Source of the DNA: Agarophyton chilense
Taxonomy: Eukaryota; Rhodophyta; Florideophyceae; Gracilariales; Gracilariaceae
Direction of reading: 5' to 3'
Assembly: GCA_030374765.1 (NCBI GenBank)
Contig: JARGXX010000001.1
Coordinates: 310,001-374,000 of the forward strand
DNA length: 64,000 nt
Below are positions 1 through 11,506 of the stretch, piece after piece. The translations under genes and the position numbers were made by a program. Positions within the stretch are counted from its first letter, which is position 1. Each line of letters opens with the position of its first letter. The notes under the pieces were generated by a model that made no database searches, was not told where the DNA came from, and was given only the letters and a program-made list of their open reading frames with translations.

Positions 1-883
1 GTTCTGTTGGTTTGAAATACTTGTAGTCATTTTGATTCAGTTGGATCTCAGCTACAGAAAAGTAACAACAATGCGAGACAAATCAAATGCCTGGGGATGC
101 CATCACAGTATGGTAGTCGAGAACTGAGGAGCGTGGGCGCAGTACTGGGCAGCGAAACTAAGTATTTCGACATCGGTGGTGGTGACTGTGGCAACGCGAT
201 TCGCATAGCCGAACGGTACCTTCTCACTCGAAGGTCTGTCGGCGATGGTGATGAATGTTGTAAGGTTGTTTCTGACGAAAATACTTCTGGCGGCTGCTGC
301 CGTAAGGAGTGATTGGAAGATCGCGGCACGTTTGGCTGTGACGGCGAAGGTACCAATCGACGCGGACGAGACGGCTGTGGAGCGTGATTTGTACGGTCGG
401 GGCACGGTGTACCTCGGAGATGAACAATTGCAAACAATAACGCCAGAGGTACCAGCAGACGCTAGCTGACCGGGGCATAGTAGATCGGTTGCTGAAGCAG
501 AAGGGGGAGAGGCGCGGACCGTATAGAGTGAAGGACGTGATTAGGTCATTGAAAGAAGCGAGCTAAACGGGTGGAGGAAGAAAGAAGAGTCTCAGACACA
601 AAAGGAAAGCAGAAGGAAGGGGGGTGATAGCGTGAGCGCCTACAAGCTGATCCGACGAAGGAAGGGTGGATAGAACGAAAAGCTTAAAGGTACGAACAAG
701 GAATTCATCACAACTACCTGCGCACGATGATACCGTCCTATCTGCTGTGTATTTACAACGCCTCGGGCTAAAAATCACAAGAAAGAGATTGCAATGTGTC
801 CCCTTATCTGATATCCGAGAGAATACAAAAACAAATACTGTGTATTCCATTGTATCTTTCGATCGTAACGCAAACTTTTCTCG
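1..883. other. Unrecognised stretch with short overlapping plus-strand frames
   Basis: No family is recognised here. Three short open plus-strand frames succeed each other: 97-312 (71 codons), 245-469 (74 codons), and a frame that ends with TAA at 564-566 and is rich in Lys, Arg and Leu in its last 35 codons. Their overlap and succession would fit a frameshifted or spliced old gene, but nothing in them gives a function. The stretch ends at the left terminal repeat of a piggyBac-like element. Confidence 0.3.
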
Positions 884-3710
884 TGTCCATACGACCACTG
901 GCCTCATATGAGACCAAAACTACAATATCGACAATTTTGTAAACGTTGTCAATTTCCTTAAATTTTTGTACCTAGACGTTTTCAACACTCTCTTCTTCTC
1001 TGGCGTCAACCCCAAAGATCACGAACGATCGTCCACAACCTGTAAACAACATCATCCTTACTTCATTCTTTCATAATTTATCAAATATGTCATCAACTAT
1101 GGATCCCCGTCGTGTAGTGGCCAACAGAGTAAACACCCGCGTGCGTCTCACAATATGGTATAGAGACTGTAAGAGACTGTAAACGCTTCTATGGCACGCA
1201 ATGGAAGACGAAGCTTGTCAGCGGAAGTGGTACAAAAAGCGAACGTTGTTGTCAAAAAAAATCGGAGACACACTTTTGTCACGATAAACTTCGAGCTACC
1301 TCGTCGCGAGAAAATATGCACTCTCAACCTTTGCAATATGAAATCAGGGGATCTGTCACGGTTCAGGAAATTTCTCAAGAATCCATCAATTCCAACGTGG
1401 AGATAAATGGTGCTGCTATTACAAATGAAGTTTCGAACAATGAAGAACAGCATACTGTCACGGATGGGGATCACAGTTACACATTAAATTCGTTGCACAC
1501 TCCTACTATGACAAACAGTTACACGCAAGACAGCTTCGTGGAAGTTCATTCGACGAAATGGACTACGGAAAATGTATCCTTGATTCTGAATAGTCCAGTG
1601 CGAATGCATCAATGGAAATTCACAGGACCTGTTGGATATTTTATCTCCGCCATTCATGCACCCTCGTGACTCTCTCCATACGAGTTTTTCATGTGGATGA
1701 TTCCTGTAGCTTATTTAGAAAACATAGTTCGATCTATCAACGCTCGGCTGGATAGAAAAGGCTTAAAGCAGACTACAGGAGGTGAAATTTTGAAGTTTTT
1801 CGGTTTGATGGTGATACTGAAACGCTTTGAGTTTTCAAATAGAAGACCAATTTGGTCTAAAGACACGTCTTCAAAATATATTGATTCTACGCAGCCCGGA
1901 GAGATGATGTCACGCAATCGGTTTGAACATATACGGCAAAGTATCGTTTTCAGTGGCTCTGAAAACGATCAAAAATCAGAAGAATGCAGGTGGTCATGCG
2001 TTTCTGATTTTGTAAAGCTACAAATGACCATCTAAAATCTTTCGTAACTCCGGTACACACTTCGTGCGTGGACCAAAGTATGTCACGTTGGTATGGACTT
2101 GGAGAAAACTGGATTGAAATTGGACTTCCACACTACACTGCTCTTGATAGGAAACCTGAAAATGGTTGTCTCAAAATAGAAATCACGATGGGAGCTACGA
2201 AACCAGATCTACAGCCTTTTGAATCAGAACATGCGCATGGAACAGCTGTTTTAATGAGACTTGATGAAAATTGGTTCGAAACTGATCGACTCGTTTGTGC
2301 CGATTCATATTTCGCATCTGTTGAAGAGCTGAAGAGCTTTTAAAAAAGAGGAATGCGATTTATTGGGGTTATAAAAACAGCCACCAGAAGGATTCCTATA
2401 AAACATCTTTCCGAGCTACGATGACGGCACGAGGCCAGCACGTGTTTATGATCTCGACAATGCCCATATTAGATCGAAAGATGAATTCTGAGCTCTGAGT
2501 AGACTGCGAGAGGAGATATTTCATCAGCCTTCGTAGCAGTACACTATCAGAAACTCCCATTTCTCGTGGAAGATGGGGGACAACTGATGGAATAACAAAG
2601 AAAATTTCCGCTTTCTATTGCTGTTACAGAGGTGTTCGAGGAGTACTATTCTTGTTGTTCAAGAATTGATAGGCATAATGGGTAACTTCAAGATGATCTG
2701 AATATGAAATTGAATTTCGAAGTGCAAAAATGGTCTTTTAGAATGAATAGGGTTTTGCTGGAAATATACGTGGTTGATGCTTTGAATCTCTACAATGTTG
2801 CATACGGGAACAAATTGAATCTTTCACTGCATTATTTCTATTGTAATCTCGCAGACAGACAAATAGATAACAATAGATATGCTATTTGAAGTATGAAAAG
2901 ATAATGTAGGGAGGAAGATGAAATAGAAAACCGATATATGGCTGGTACCGGCATTCATTTAATGGAGACCAAATCAAAAACGACGTAATTCAGATGGTAT
3001 TTAACGTCTCAAACATATCGAGAACGTTGCAAAATCTGCACAACTACTTACAAATAAAACGTTGTTTGTTCAGAATGGAAAAATTGCAATGATATCGATG
3101 TTTATATATTTCACACTGTATCCGGTCGCGATTGGTTCAAAGATCATCTGCGTGACATCCATCACATTTCGAGCATAATTTATTCAACAAAATTGATTTT
3201 CGTGTGACAAAATGTGTTTTGAAGGCTTTTAGAGGCATTTTTCAAAAATATAAAACAAAACTTCAAATAAACTTAAGTTCTGTACTAAATCAATCCGCGT
3301 TAGTCAAATTTCCAGATTTTTTATGGTCTCTGACAAAACTATCAGTTAAGCAAATTTCACCTTATTCTTTCTGCTGTTCAAGAGAATTAAATTCGTTCAT
3401 AAACCATAATAGTTTTAAGAATTAGTCAAGATCTTTTAGAAGTTTTCGAGATACAATTAACTTATCGAGGTTTGAACCTTGTGGTTTTCAGTCTCCAAGC
3501 GGTCGTGAAACCACTTAGCTTATGTTACTGAAGACAAATATCTAAAGAATGTAGTTTAAAGCAGGTAGAACATGATTAGAGAATAAGTTTTTTACTTATG
3601 GAAATGAATATGCCTTTGCAGGATGGAAACAAGCGTTGATTAATAATTTTTGAAAAATAGAAGAGGCTGAGCTGGCCTCATGTGAGGCCAATCTTCAGGG
3701 CGTGTAAACA
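884..3710 (+). mobile_element. piggyBac-like DNA transposon, copy 1 (decayed)
   Basis: The ends are inverted copies of one another: the left end begins TGTCCATACGACCACTGG and the right end, reverse-complemented, begins TGTTTACACG. Each end carries a subterminal near-palindrome of the type GGCCTCATATGAGGCC (left about 901-917, right about 3674-3691). Two other copies in this window (23319-37486 reversed, 41989-44820) share the same ends and about the same 2.83-kb length, which fixes the boundaries. The flanks are CTCG on the left and ATAG on the right, not the TTAA duplication expected of classical piggyBac elements. Confidence 0.85.
1087..2889 (+). pseudogene. piggyBac-type transposase, broken (copy 1)
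   Basis: The reading frame starts at ATG 1087 and is broken by several frameshifts and stops; its pieces lie at 1316-1669, 1691-2035, 2068-2343 and 2704-2889. The pieces match the order of a DDE_Tnp_1_7 (piggyBac) transposase. First comes an acidic N-terminal region, then the helical segment before the catalytic core. Next is a core block with VDQSMSRWYG followed by the LPHYTALDRKPENG stretch, then the block VCADSYF that holds a candidate second catalytic Asp, and finally a C-terminal block around 2780-2880. The same blocks are present in the other copies with different lesions, so the disruptions are independent decay. It is almost certainly non-functional. The family call rests on motif order, not on a database search. 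Confidence 0.75.
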
Positions 3711-4599
3711 ATAGTAGTTTACTAAGAGGGTCAGCCATGGGCGTTACCGGTTCTCCAAGTCAGTATTGTGGCTCGTTGTTACTCACACAGTCTGATCCTA
3801 TGTCTCTAATTGTGTGTTGCGCATACTGTATTCTCACCCGGCACACACCCCTGTGTGCTGGTACTCGGTCCATTATATTTTTGGTTGGATAAATTGGACG
3901 AGCCTGTTGTATCCCGCCGTGATATATTTTATCCACCAATACATCCCATCTCCATTGCTTAGGATTTTTTCACATAACTATTCTGAATACAATATATTGT
4001 TTTCAGTATATTGTTTTCAATATATTGTTCTTACTAATATTTGGAAGGAAAAGTCTTAATGGAAACCAACATTTTTCTATCTGCAACAAAGCCTGACTGA
4101 TGTGAACTGCAAAAAAGTGTAATTATATTTTGTTTTACAGAAACTTCACCATTCAATTTATACAGTTTTATGCTTCCCACTAAAATATATTTTACAGTCG
4201 TATATGTTTCGGGCTGTTCAAAAACTGTTGAAATGTTACTTTGGTTGCATATCGCACAATTTAAAAGTTCAAAAGTTGCAGTTCTTTTGCATCACGTTCA
4301 GCATAAAATGGTCAGTAGAGGATTTACGCCAAACCAATTCTCGTGTGAAAATTCGTAGCCACGCTTCACACGTACAATACGATATTTTCCACGAGAATTA
4401 TGAGTGGTGCGCCTTACGCAAACCAACTAGGGGCTTGTTACGCTTCGCATCTAGAGTTATGTTGCTGTTCCAAGTGTGACAAACACGGAACAAAAACGAT
4501 TCCATTCTGTGTGAAGGATCAATGGTTCGTCAAGAACATTATTCAATTGGACGGGCTCGGGTTCGTCTCCGACGCCGACGTACTTTGTTCTTAGTTGCT
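3711..4599. other. No recognisable gene; AT-rich spacer
   Basis: The stretch is AT-rich and its small open frames (3814-4059, 4204-4479, 4400-4594) show no recognisable domain. The last of these runs directly into the Harbinger transposase relic and may be the degraded 5' part of that element. Confidence 0.4.
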
Positions 4600-6586
4600 C
4601 AAAGCGTGGAAGCGGAATCATCAGTAATGTTAACGCTTGGAACCGTTTCTATGATGCTCAACGCGATGTGGCAAACCTCGAACTGAGAGCCTTTCGCATC
4701 CAACATATTACATTTAACCATAACATATTTTCTGATCAGCAATGTCTTCATGATTTCCGATTTTGTCGAAACTGTAGAGCAACGTCCAGTTAGGGGATAC
4801 TTAAAGATGCAACTCATAGAATGAGGGTTGAACCCTCCGAGGGTTATAACTATGATCCCCTCTAAGGTGTGCTGAGGTGGCACGGTGTTCTGGTTAGAGT
4901 TTGCCTATGAAGGGAAGATTCGGATGGCCCATGGTTGGATTGGCCCCGTGATACACGTGGCTTAATTTCGGCACCTATTTTCGGATATTTGTTAGAACGT
5001 TGGACTTTTGGGCCCTGACAGTGGATTCTCCACGTGTATGGCCCTGAGCAGGTGTGCACTACGGTAATTAGTAGATTTTAGTTAGTGGGCCCTACTTAGG
5101 GAGACGAGATCTGACAGTCCGAAGCTCAGAGTAAATGGGAACCAAGGTTGGTCTTCGATACCTTTAGAGGTTCTTCGTCGCCATTGTTTCGGCCTTACAA
5201 CCCGGAACGGGCTCTGGTTAGCAACGCCTGCGTAGGGACACGACTCCACTTGGAGAGTGCCCACGTTCGGGTTCCGTGCAACCACCCCCTTGGGACCGCT
5301 CAGACGACCTGCGTGCACGATACCCCGTGGGGGTTCTGCTTACTTGTTGCGTGCTTTTTTTGTTTCCTTTCGAGGACAGGTTTTCGCCCCTATATTGGGT
5401 TTCTTTTGTTGTTTCGCCCCTTTTCTGGTTCTCGGGTCCGGTGCCTGTCAGTGCCCGACCCTCGCCCCGTTTTTCCTCTTCGCCGGATTCTCCCCCATTC
5501 TTTGGGATACCCATACCCATTCCCGACGCAACGGTTTCTACCCCTCACCTCCTTCGGTACTGCCGGAATCCCCCGTGGGAGTTACACCCCACACTACAGG
5601 TGGAACGGAGGGCTCTGTCTCTGAGTCTGCCTCCCCCAGGGAGCAAGGCTTCGAACACCTTGAGAGCACTTCCCGTCGCCTGGTTTTGCTCCACAGAAAC
5701 GATATGGGGCGTGTTGCTGGCGCTTTTGGATGGAATATTAATGGCTCTCTTCGCAATCGATATCACTGTGACTCTGTTACAGCATGCTGTATCGTTCTGA
5801 AAAGATTATCATCTGCGTATACATGGTATGATATGGAAACAGTTTTGGATTGCGATACACACACATAAGTGAGACCTTTGGGAAGCAGTGGAGCGTTTTG
5901 TGGAATCAAAAGGTAAACTCATCACACAATTGCAATATCAGCTGCTGGCGGACCGCGCATTCATCTATGCAGCAGCAATTCGACGACGGGGATGAATGTT
6001 CGATAGGTGTGTTGGTTTTCTAGAATGCACAAAAATGAGCATCTGTCACCCTGGTGGAATGGGAAGAAACCAAAGAGCATGTTACTCTGGTCATATTCGC
6101 AAACATTGTTTGAAGTATCAGACAATTTCTACACCTGATGGTCTCATATTTCATGTTTTTGGTCCTGAAGTAGGAAGAAGACACGATCTTACATTGTTGA
6201 GGAAAAGCGGGATTGAATCCCTAATGGAACATTGTGTGAATTTGGGTGGGGTGCAATATTATCTGTATTCGGATCCGGCATATTTTCTGCGACCTTGGTT
6301 GCAGACTGCATTTGAAAGAACATGCGCTTCGGATCTACAGCTTGCGTATAATGCTTCGATGAATGCACTACGGACGTCTGTAGAGTGGAATTACAACGAT
6401 TTCAAGCAAATGTGGGTGCGAAACGACATTTGTCGTCTTCTTTGCGTGCGTCGCTTTCCGGTTGCGCTTTTATACATTGCGTCAGCATTACTGCTAAACT
6501 TCAAGACTTGCATGGAGAAAGTTGGTCAAGTGAGCAGCTGTTTCGAGTGTGAAGCACCAAGCTTTAGTGATTATTGTGATTTGTGA
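4600..6586 (+). pseudogene. PIF/Harbinger-type transposase, split by a solo LTR
   Basis: This is a DDE_4 (PIF/Harbinger) transposase relic. The N-terminal part lies at about 4600-4772, before the inserted LTR, and continues from 5696. Reading across the insertion site gives an uninterrupted helical block of the family that ends near the motif WYDME (about 5828). A damaged stretch follows, which includes the conserved ERFVESKGKLITQLQYQLL block (about 5890-5943). The catalytic part at 5996-6586 is open for 196 codons. It contains the family pattern around QRACYSGHIRKHCLKYQ, the block PEVGRRHDLTLLR, a YSDPAYFLRPWLQ block with a candidate catalytic Asp, and SVEWNYNDFKQ near the third acidic position. 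A stop just before 5996 and frameshifts upstream make it non-functional. Confidence 0.8.
4773..5695. mobile_element. Solo LTR, family B (923 bp), inserted in the Harbinger transposase
   Basis: The element starts TGTAGAGCAA and ends TTGCTCCACA, so it has TG...CA termini with a 10-bp imperfect terminal inverted repeat. It is flanked by the perfect 5-bp duplication GAAAC (4768-4772 and 5696-5700). A near-identical 915-bp copy with its own duplication lies at 25926-26840. TG...CA ends, a 5-bp duplication and no internal coding region are the signature of a solo LTR left by LTR-LTR recombination. The long open frames inside it are open in several frames in both copies and are not taken as genes. 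Confidence 0.88.
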
Positions 6587-6762
6587 TCATCTCATAATGA
6601 AGAAATGAGAGAACGAATATTTGTGAAGGAATCATGCCTAGACGTATCGATGATGAGCAAAAAGAGCACAGTCTTCTCTTCTTCTTGGATCCGTGAACGT
6701 TCTTCTTCAGCCAACATTTTCTTTCTCTGTTCTCGCATCTAACACACCATAGCGGACTCTTT

Positions 6763-7190
6763 ATTCTTTGGCTCTGACCGGCTTACCATTCAACACGGCC
6801 TGCTCATCACTGATTCCAACTCAACGTTCTTTAGTTATGGGTTGGTCGACAATGCCCAACAAAGGCACACTACAACGTTCAACAGCAATGAGGGTTGAAA
6901 ACGTCGCGCGCCCCATCATAAAGGCTTTGGTGAAATCAATGGGGTTGGTCATCTATTGGTATTAAGAGCGAAGCTGCGTAGAATGATTTGTATGCTTTTC
7001 ACCAATGATTGCGTGGTGTAGAAACTGTTGATTAATGAGGGCACGTATGGCGGACTCGACCATTATTTCGGCTATGGTGACTGGAGATTCATGTTGCTTG
7101 TAGTGTGTTTCCGAATTATAACTCCTGCGATTTCGGCGGCTCGAATAGCGGTTTGAACGATTTCCACAAAGCACCTTGGAGGAATCTTTT
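6763..7190 (-). pseudogene. Histidinol-phosphatase (IMPase family, plant HISN7/IMPL2-like) relic
   Basis: Read from 7190 downward this matches plant-type histidinol-phosphate phosphatase, the IMPase-fold enzyme that makes histidinol. The blocks, in order, are FVEIVQTAIRAAEIAG (about 7165-7118); after a frameshift, ESPVTIAEIMVESAIRALI; HHAIIGE; then a damaged metal-binding motif, NPIDFTKAF in place of the family's DPIDGTKSF; then FSTLIAVERC, PLLGIVDQPI and NGKPVRA. Two stops (TAA, TAG) lie just before the NPID motif at positions where the family has D and W of its conserved DYVWVLDP-type run. A TGA replaces Trp in the family's ERWVG block. The first Asp of the metal site is Asn and the Gly is Phe. 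The gene is therefore dead, and no working copy is visible in the window. Confidence 0.8.
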
Positions 7191-8381
7191 ATGACTTTTT
7201 TTGAGTCGTGATGATCGGCGATGGCGCGAACGTCTCTACAACGAGGGGCTAGGGAAGCAGCACGCTGCTCGTTCTCGTTTTGGCGAAGTGTACCGTGGTG
7301 TTTTCAGGTTGCGGACGAAGAATTGGATGGGTTTGAAGCGGAAGGTCTGAAGTACATGAATGGGGCCAGATGTGCAGCGTGAATAAACGGACGGTTGAAC
7401 ACAAACGAGAGGAGCCAAAGGAAGTAAGGGAGAAGTCCGGTCATAAATACGTACGAATAGAAGAGACTTGTGGTTGACGGTGGACTCATTTGATGTATCG
7501 CTTACGTAGAGCGTTGGAGAAGGCGCCATTGAAGTTAGATGTGTTGTTACGGACAAAAAGCGTGTTCACAACTTCTCATTGAACAGAGAAAAAGAATCGG
7601 CTGTAGTGGTCCCGTGTCATGGGTGGGGTGGTTGCAGCTCGATTGAATTCGCATGTCGGCATGACGGCCGAAGAGTGGTTCCGGGGCTAACATTTCGTCA
7701 TTTGTGCTCAACGGAGCAACGGTTTCAAAGGGGAATGATAACGGAACATATGGAGAGGTAAAACGCGTGGTTGGGATTAGGAAACGGCGTTCGTTAGAAG
7801 GTTGAGAGCGTGAAAGAGGTTGCAAAGGGGAGACGTTTTGGATATGTAAGAATGCACGGCCCGTTAACGAGTCTCTCCAGAAATGAGAGAGCATCGCGGT
7901 AGGCCATGATGTGAACCAAAAATTATATTTGATTTTTGGCGTCCGAACAGTGACGGGGAGATTTCGACTCGAAAACTAACGGTACCCGCTCTAGGGTATG
8001 CTCCTATGGCGCATTTCAATAAAAGTTAAAACAGAAGCCTTCCTAGTGACATAAGACCGAGCTAGACCACGTCAGTCTCCACTCAGCTATCACTTATGTG
8101 CCCATGCTCGAGTATGCCAACACCCGTCATGCCGCTTCCCGACGTTTCAGTGTGCCCCTCCCCCTTCACACACCCCCCATCAAGCCTCGCGCACCAGCTC
8201 TGTCGCATGCTCCGGTGCCTGGGACGACCTCGCCCCTTGTCTGCACGCCTATGTCCGCACTTTGGACCAATGACGCTTCCTCCAACCTGCCGGCTGCTTC
8301 CCGCCCGCCTTCGTTATTCACTACTCCGTCCACCACCATGCGCATCGTCAAGAAGCACAAGCATCGACGCTTCCAACATTT
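7191..8381. other. No recognisable gene
   Basis: Both strands hold medium-length open frames (for example 7236-7556 minus, 7547-7894 minus and 8096-8404 plus), but none shows a domain or a believable start context. The part at 8100-8390 is a C-rich, Pro-biased stretch in which two plus frames and one minus frame are open at once, which is what base composition alone produces. It lies between two pseudogenes and may be further decayed gene or transposon sequence. Confidence 0.35.
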
Positions 8382-11084
8382 TTAGTACGTATAAAACTCC
8401 ATAGGATGCAGCAGATATATATAAGACTGCATAGGATGGCTGAGAATGGCTCGAAGACGTTCAGAGATGGGCCGAGCATAAGTTTCCGGCGCTACGGTGG
8501 CTCGCCGGAATGATGTCCTTCATAGCTGCGACGAAGTCTTTTGTAGAAATGCGAACCTCATTCAGGTCAATTTGCAGCTTTTCATGTGAACGATAAATCT
8601 GCGGATAGCTTCGTCGAAACGCCCGAATTGCTGCATCCGAGCGTAAAGCCTTCAGGTCAGCTCCGCAATAGTCTACAGCTATATTGGAAACGGCATCCAG
8701 CATTTTCGGGTTTGGTGGAGGCTTCCACTTCGTCGTATGATTACCCAAAATTCTCATTCGTGCTTACGCGTTGGGAAGTGTAAAGATGAGCTCACGATCA
8801 AACCGGCCAGGGCGTCTCAGTGCAGGATCTTTAGCGTCCACTCTATTTGTTGCAACGATGACTACCACCTGTCCCCTTGCATCCAAGCCATCCATGAGGC
8901 TCAGAAGTGTGGAAACTGTTGATGAGTGAATCTGATCTTGGCGGGAGGAACGGACAGGGGCGAGACCATCTATCTCGTCGAAGAAGATAATTGAAGGTTG
9001 ATGTCTTTTAGCTGCCTCAAAAGTCATTCGAACATGCCGCTCAGCTTCTCCGACCCATTTGCTGCGACAGTCAGCACCATTGCGCATGAAGAAAGCCACT
9101 CTTGGTTTCTTCTTGATCGATGGCAAAGAATATGGGGGAGTATCAAGTTTTGCTTCTTCCTGCTCTGCATTTATGTCACTTATAATCTTATCCGGGCTGG
9201 TGGCAAATCCGTCTGCTCTTGCATGTACCAATTCAGGTATGCCTGACGGTATCTCAATAGTTGGCTGTGTAACTTTCGTCTCAGGTGTTTGGGCATTTTT
9301 GTCGAAACCAGAACTGTCAATGACCTCCTCCTCGATGAGTCTTCCATTCTGGCGACTTTGAATCGTGTTATTTGGTTCTTCTTTTGTCTGTCAACCACTC
9401 GGTTCAGACTCCGGCTTTTTGAATCGCTGGACACGATCTCCGCAGCTTTGACTGGATCTGTGACACAGCCGGCCGCCAGAGCTCGTGCGCAAAGGGGTTT
9501 ACCGGTACCTGATGGCCCATAGAAAAGGGCTCCTTTTGCTGGTTCCATATGGAACTTTTCAAAAACCTCCGGGTACAGTAATGGAAGAAACACCATTTCT
9601 TTCAAGGTGCGTATATGATGATGGAGTCCTCCAATATCATTCCAAGACAGATCAATATCTACTTGAATTGGTTCTATCGGTGACGGGACTCCGCTGAGGG
9701 TATCGTCACCATCAAAGAGAAACGGGTCTGGTCTCGTCGGAGCCTTTTGATTCCGCTTGTGACTGAAGCGATCCATGCGTTTCGGCCGGACGGGGGTTCC
9801 AGTGTCAGCAAGCGCCAGGGGGTTTTGAAGAAAGTCGAGTTTCGATACATCGTTCGCGATTGCAGCACCTGCCCGACTTGCAGCTGCTCTGGTTGAACGT
9901 TGTGTTTTCGTTAGTAGAATTGAGTCATCTGTACTGTTGTTTTCATCGCTGCTTCTATCTCGATCCATATAAAAGTCCATAGGACGCATTGGCTCTCTCC
10001 TAGGACGGTAGCTATTTCTTGTATCCCGTGCAATAACGTTTTCATCTCTCCCAGAACGAGTTCGCGGACGTTTTCGTTTTAGCTGAAGAATTCGCTGCGG
10101 TTGACGTTTTCGATTTCTCCCAGGACGGCGAGTGGAAGAAGCAATAAGTTCCTCATCACTAGCTTCGTGTCGACCCCTGTCCAATTCTTGTTCTTCTGAG
10201 AAGGCGTCCCCGTCCTCCTACGATTCCTCTTCGGGGCTCTGAGGAGATTGATAGTCATCATTTCCATCTTCTTCTTCTTCTTCGGCTGAGTTCAAACCAT
10301 TTCGTCGCTTTCGAGAAGACCTACCACGATCGTTAGCGCTATGACGTGATCGGTTTACGGTTAGATAACGAATTGGATGCGGGTCTTCATTTGGCACGGC
10401 GTCGGAATTGAGGCGAGAACTCAATCGCGTTCGACGTTTTGTTTCAATCACTTCGGTGCACACTAATCGCCCTGGGCTGCGCTTGGGATGTGCGTCTTGC
10501 ATAATTTCTGGTTCCGGCTTGACAACGTATGCATCGCGGATCTGATTTCCATCGGGTGCGTAAATACGCAGACGTCGAGTGCGGGAACGAAGGCGCCCCA
10601 AATAAGCTGAAGGGTAAGGTTCAGTAGGGGACTTTTCTCTACGTCGAACAGGCGCTCCAATATTTGGGACAACAGGTTCCGGGGGCCTGCTCACACGGCC
10701 AGATTTGGTGACGATAGTGGAGGCTCGGCTAGATAGACACAGGCGCAAAGAAAGGGATTTCTAGGGGTTCTCACCTGCGAAGTTGGGGTCGTCATCGTCG
10801 TCTGCTTCCTCGTTTTCCTCAACGTCATCGTCAAGATTATTCTTTGATGGAGACATATGGATATCGTTTTTTGCTTGCTGCTGTATTATTGTTTCTGCTT
10901 CTTTATCGGAATCTTCGTCGTCCGTGGTATGTTTACCATGAGCGACAGGACATTGAGCGGCATGCTTGTCAGGCGAATCAGGAATAATGGGTGGTGAGTC
11001 GGAAATTTTGAAAGTGCCTTCGCCCAGCGGTAGGTTGTCCTGGTCGTCATCATCTTCCTCTTCATGGACGTGCCCCATGGACAT
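8382..11084 (-). pseudogene. ATAD2/Yta7-like AAA+ ATPase, truncated and mutated
   Basis: From 11084 downward it encodes a very acidic N-terminus, a basic Arg-rich region, then the first AAA+ domain of an ATAD2/Yta7-type chromatin ATPase. The domain shows DIGGLHHHIRTLKEMVFLPL, Walker A as GPSGTGKPLCARALA (the family has GKT; Pro replaces the Mg-contacting Thr), AFFMRNGADCRSKWVGE, Walker B IIFFDEIDGLAPVRSSRQDQ, and the arginine-finger block RRPGRFDRE. It continues through YCGADLKALRSDAAIRAFRR to PETYARPISERLRAIL. Lesions are in-frame TAG at 10218-10220; a frameshift plus TGA in an extra segment of about 80 residues between Walker A and FFMRNG; in-frame TAA at 8764-8766 where the family has Glu; and a frameshift near 8490. 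The second AAA domain and the bromodomain are missing. A 51-bp intron at about 10735-10785 (GTGAGA donor) would remove another in-frame TAG. Confidence 0.85.
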
Positions 11085-11506
11085 CCTGCGCGATGTTTGT
11101 TCAGGAGGGCGAATAAAATCGTCATCGGATTCGCCGTGGAGGTAGTTCTTGTGATGCGAGAGGCGTTCAATAATCTTGGCCTTGCAAGTACAAGACGGGC
11201 GTGCGTCTGCTCCTGTTCATCTCCTGCCTTCCGGTCGAGTGATCGGACCTATGTCTCACAACTTTGGAGATCAAACATGTGCGTTATGACCGTGCGCCAA
11301 GTTTGCGATGTTCGCTGGCGACCACGTTGAAATTTGGCACGTGCCCACCAGTCGTATGCCAACATTCGGTGCGTGGGGACGCAAAGTCCAATTTGCAATC
11401 AAATCGTCTTCTATGGCATAGAGCCGAGATTCAAGTCGACATGCTGTTGCATCAGATCGGGGAGTAACTGTCTTTACTCTTTCGAAACGACAACAACGAA
11501 TTTATA
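11085..11506. other. Upstream region of the AAA pseudogene; no gene recognised
   Basis: The frame of the ATPase pseudogene stays open without an ATG for about 120 bp above 11084, so a lost upstream exon is possible. The short plus frames at 11064-11330 and 11264-11467 show no recognisable domain. Confidence 0.3.

Noticed and set aside
5148..5868. Open frames of 158-203 codons inside the family B LTR
   Set aside because: They lie in a bounded LTR, are open in several overlapping frames, start and end at different places in the second copy, and show no domain.
8096..8404. Pro-rich 95-102 codon ORFs
   Set aside because: Two plus frames and one minus frame are open over the same C-rich DNA; no domain or conservation is visible.
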